Assembly (NCBI GenBank): GCA_018266795.1
Contig: JAFDZV010000010.1
Location: forward strand, 190,829-254,828
From: Bacteroidota bacterium
GTDB lineage: Bacteria > Bacteroidota > Ignavibacteria > OLB7
DNA length: 64,000 bases
Direction of reading: 5' to 3'
Made by a program: the position numbers and the translations under genes
The notes under the pieces: generated by a model
Told to the model about the DNA's origin: nothing
The model's database searches: none
Seen by the model: the letters and a program-made list of their open reading frames with translations, nothing else
Part shown: positions 63,020 to 64,000 of the stretch, piece after piece
How positions within the stretch are numbered: position 1 is the first letter of the stretch
How the letters are laid out: the number at the start of each line of letters is the position of its first letter

Positions 63020-63065
63020 CGGCCTGCGGCTCGCGGCAAAGAGTTGATTCTGATACAAAATGGCG

Positions 63066-63096
63066 CTTGCACGGGCAAGCAGGACCGCTGTACATT
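63066..63096 (+). promoter_or_regulatory. promoter of tRNA-Val
   Basis: CTTG at 63066-63069, a 21-bp spacer and TACATTTG at 63091-63098 match the Bacteroidota TTTG-N19-21-TAnnTTTG arrangement. Read as sigma-70, TTGCAC-18-TACATT is also present. The tRNA starts 12 bp downstream. Confidence 0.6.
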
Positions 63097-63110
63097 TGCG
63101 GTCCGCAATC

Positions 63111-63184
63111 GGGCGATTGGCACAGTTGGTTAGCGCGCTTCGTTCACATCGAAGAGGTCGCAGGTTCGAGTCCTGCATCGCCCA
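63111..63184 (+). tRNA. tRNA-Val (CAC)
   Basis: A 74-nt cloverleaf. The acceptor stem GGGCGAT pairs with ATCGCCC; the D-arm contains AGTTGGTTAG; the anticodon stem CTTCG/CGAAG encloses TTCACAT with anticodon CAC; the T-loop is GGTTCGAGTCC. CCA is not encoded. It is followed by a strong terminator. Confidence 0.95.
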
Positions 63185-63192
63185 CACTGCAG

Positions 63193-63230
63193 ACCGCTGC
63201 TCTCCATGAGAGCGGCGGTTTTTCGTTTTT
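63193..63230 (+). terminator. Rho-independent terminator after tRNA-Val
   Basis: An 11-bp stem with one G-U pair (63193-63203 with 63209-63219) and a 5-nt loop is followed by TTTTCGTTTTT. Confidence 0.9.
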
Positions 63231-63445
63231 GGGGGATGATCTCACACAACGTCATCAGCACAATGCATCGCCGAACATGGCACGGCAGAAGTCACGCCGA
63301 TGATTCGCCATCGTGCATCGACCACAATGCGGCACATACGGATGCAACGTAGATGCACGCGCATCGTGACGAAGTATGCACCAAGGCCGAAGTAATCGAA
63401 CCCGCAGTAGCAGATCGCATGCGATTGCGGGAAGGCATGAGCCTA

Positions 63446-63655
63446 CTACTTTCGGCTCTCCATGAACTCGATAAAGTCCGCCCAAGGAATCTTCTTTCCT
63501 TTAGCCGCCGTAGTCTTACCCTTGCACCATGTTAAACCGGCCTTGTTGATGACCAAGTCTCCGAGATGTTTATCACTGTTATCGTAAATATCAAGCTCAA
63601 TCCCCTTGGTCTTGATATCCATCGTCACCGCAAAATCCTTGATCGAAACCTTCAT
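63446..63655 (-). CDS. small conserved-looking protein of unknown function
   Basis: The protein has 69 residues with a good ribosome site (AAAGGAG, 6-7 nt before the ATG at 63655). The sequence is well composed: VTMDIKTKGIELDIYD, HLGDLVINKAGLTWCKGKT, WADFIEFMES. I have an impression of similar 65-75-residue hypothetical proteins that carry the 'GDL..TK..L.WCKG' block, but no function is known to me. The base composition is lower in GC than the surrounding genes, so it may be acquired. Confidence 0.7.
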   Translation of the reverse strand: MKVSIKDFAVTMDIKTKGIELDIYDNSDKHLGDLVINKAGLTWCKGKTTAAKGKKIPWADFIEFMESRK

Positions 63656-63773
63656 GCCAGACTCCTTTAGTTGTTATGTACGAACGATGGGCACTCTGTC
63701 CGATTGTTTGAACTACTAATCCCACTATTCACGATTCATTGCGTGATAAACATCGACCAATAATTCTTCTCAA

Positions 63774-63992
63774 CTATCTCCTCACACCGTCCGAAATGCC
63801 GATCAGCGATGGAGCAATCTCTAGCGCGAGCAATCGATTAACCTGTTCCGCCAGACGATCACGACGCCATTCAAGGAATCGTGGGAAGGCATCTACCTCC
63901 CAAAGCGCGCGATCCAGAGGAATTAGATGTAATCGAAGTTCTTCCTCGCCACGTTTTTCCAGGATCTCCGCGAAATATTTTTGGGCCTTCAT
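63774..63992 (-). CDS. short helical protein or detached C-terminal piece (DUF262-like?)
   Basis: The frame has 72 codons from ATG 63992, which is preceded directly by an in-frame TAA. The sequence (YFAEILEKRGEEELRLHLIP, LDRALWEVDAFPRFLEWRRDRLAEQVNRLLALE) reads like the C-terminal end of a larger protein. In my memory, the 'HLIP.D..LW..D.F..FLE.RR..IAE.IN' pattern ends DUF262/HNH-type proteins. Either a stop codon has cut off the end of an upstream gene or this is a small gene following one. The upstream part lies beyond the window, so I cannot tell. Confidence 0.5.
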   Translation of the reverse strand: MKAQKYFAEILEKRGEEELRLHLIPLDRALWEVDAFPRFLEWRRDRLAEQVNRLLALEIAPSLIGISDGVRR

Positions 63993-64000
63993 TTAACCGA

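Overview
The window is a 64 kb piece of a GC-rich (about 60%) bacterial chromosome, and all of it looks like ordinary chromosome. I see no phage, integrase, insertion sequence or CRISPR array. Three things point to a member of the Bacteroidota/Chlorobiota side of the FCB group, something like Ignavibacteria or Kapabacteria. First, two secreted proteins (20558-26284 and 56936-58615) and one orphan fragment (30414-30617) end in type IX secretion (T9SS) sorting-domain-like or FlgD-like tails. Second, many promoters seem to use the Bacteroidota-type -7 element TAnnTTTG, with few Shine-Dalgarno sequences. Third, there are many small outer-membrane beta-barrels and lipoproteins. The assignment is inference, not proof.

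Layout. 1-4335: a TPR lipoprotein that runs off the left edge (SprE/PorW-like shape) and DNA primase dnaG. 4703-9698: a two-component propeller sensor kinase, its NarL-type response regulator, and a small lipoprotein closed by a clear terminator. 9935-14337: a LolC/E-type permease, citrate synthase and a GT-C membrane glycosyltransferase. 14586-19115: a leftward run of metallo-hydrolase, Nudix ADP-ribose pyrophosphatase, parA, parB, a small membrane protein and a YbgC-type thioesterase. 19287-30770: a heptosyltransferase-like GT9, a 1,900-residue T9SS-exported protein, and an ECF sigma / anti-sigma / double-OmpA operon with 4-nt overlaps.

30982-38553: a CopZ-like metal-binding protein, a frameshifted DUF4412-like lipoprotein, an SDR dehydrogenase, a J-domain-like protein, a UbiA-family phosphoribosyltransferase, a SIMPL protein and the large subunit of an acyl-CoA mutase. 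The mutase carries the Phe/Gln pair of isobutyryl-CoA mutase, not the Tyr/Arg pair of methylmalonyl-CoA mutase. 38934-45578 is the most unusual block: an AfsR/LuxR-type STAND regulator, then a PEP-synthase-like dikinase split into two proteins (ATP-grasp half and phospho-histidine half, as in phenylphosphate synthase or a divided rifampin phosphotransferase), then an O-methyltransferase. It looks like a small-molecule phosphorylation/methylation cassette.

45835-54265: a DUF5602-type lipoprotein behind a near-perfect sigma-70 promoter, secreted and barrel proteins, a class III CoA-transferase, a serpin lipoprotein and a second two-component pair. 54484-62146: a CrtI/CrtO-like flavoprotein, an RRM protein, a PhoD-like phosphatase with a T9SS-like tail, a MetH that stops before its cobalamin domain, a barrel protein and an isochorismatase-family hydrolase. 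62459-63992: a TPR membrane protein, tRNA-Val(CAC) and two small proteins.

Several gene-end gaps hold small repeats: a composite element at 14422-14573 and 58616-58690, a 46-bp tandem array at 54320-54456, and a MITE-like 258-bp inverted-repeat element at 62151-62408. All domain calls come from reading motifs by eye; no database search was run.
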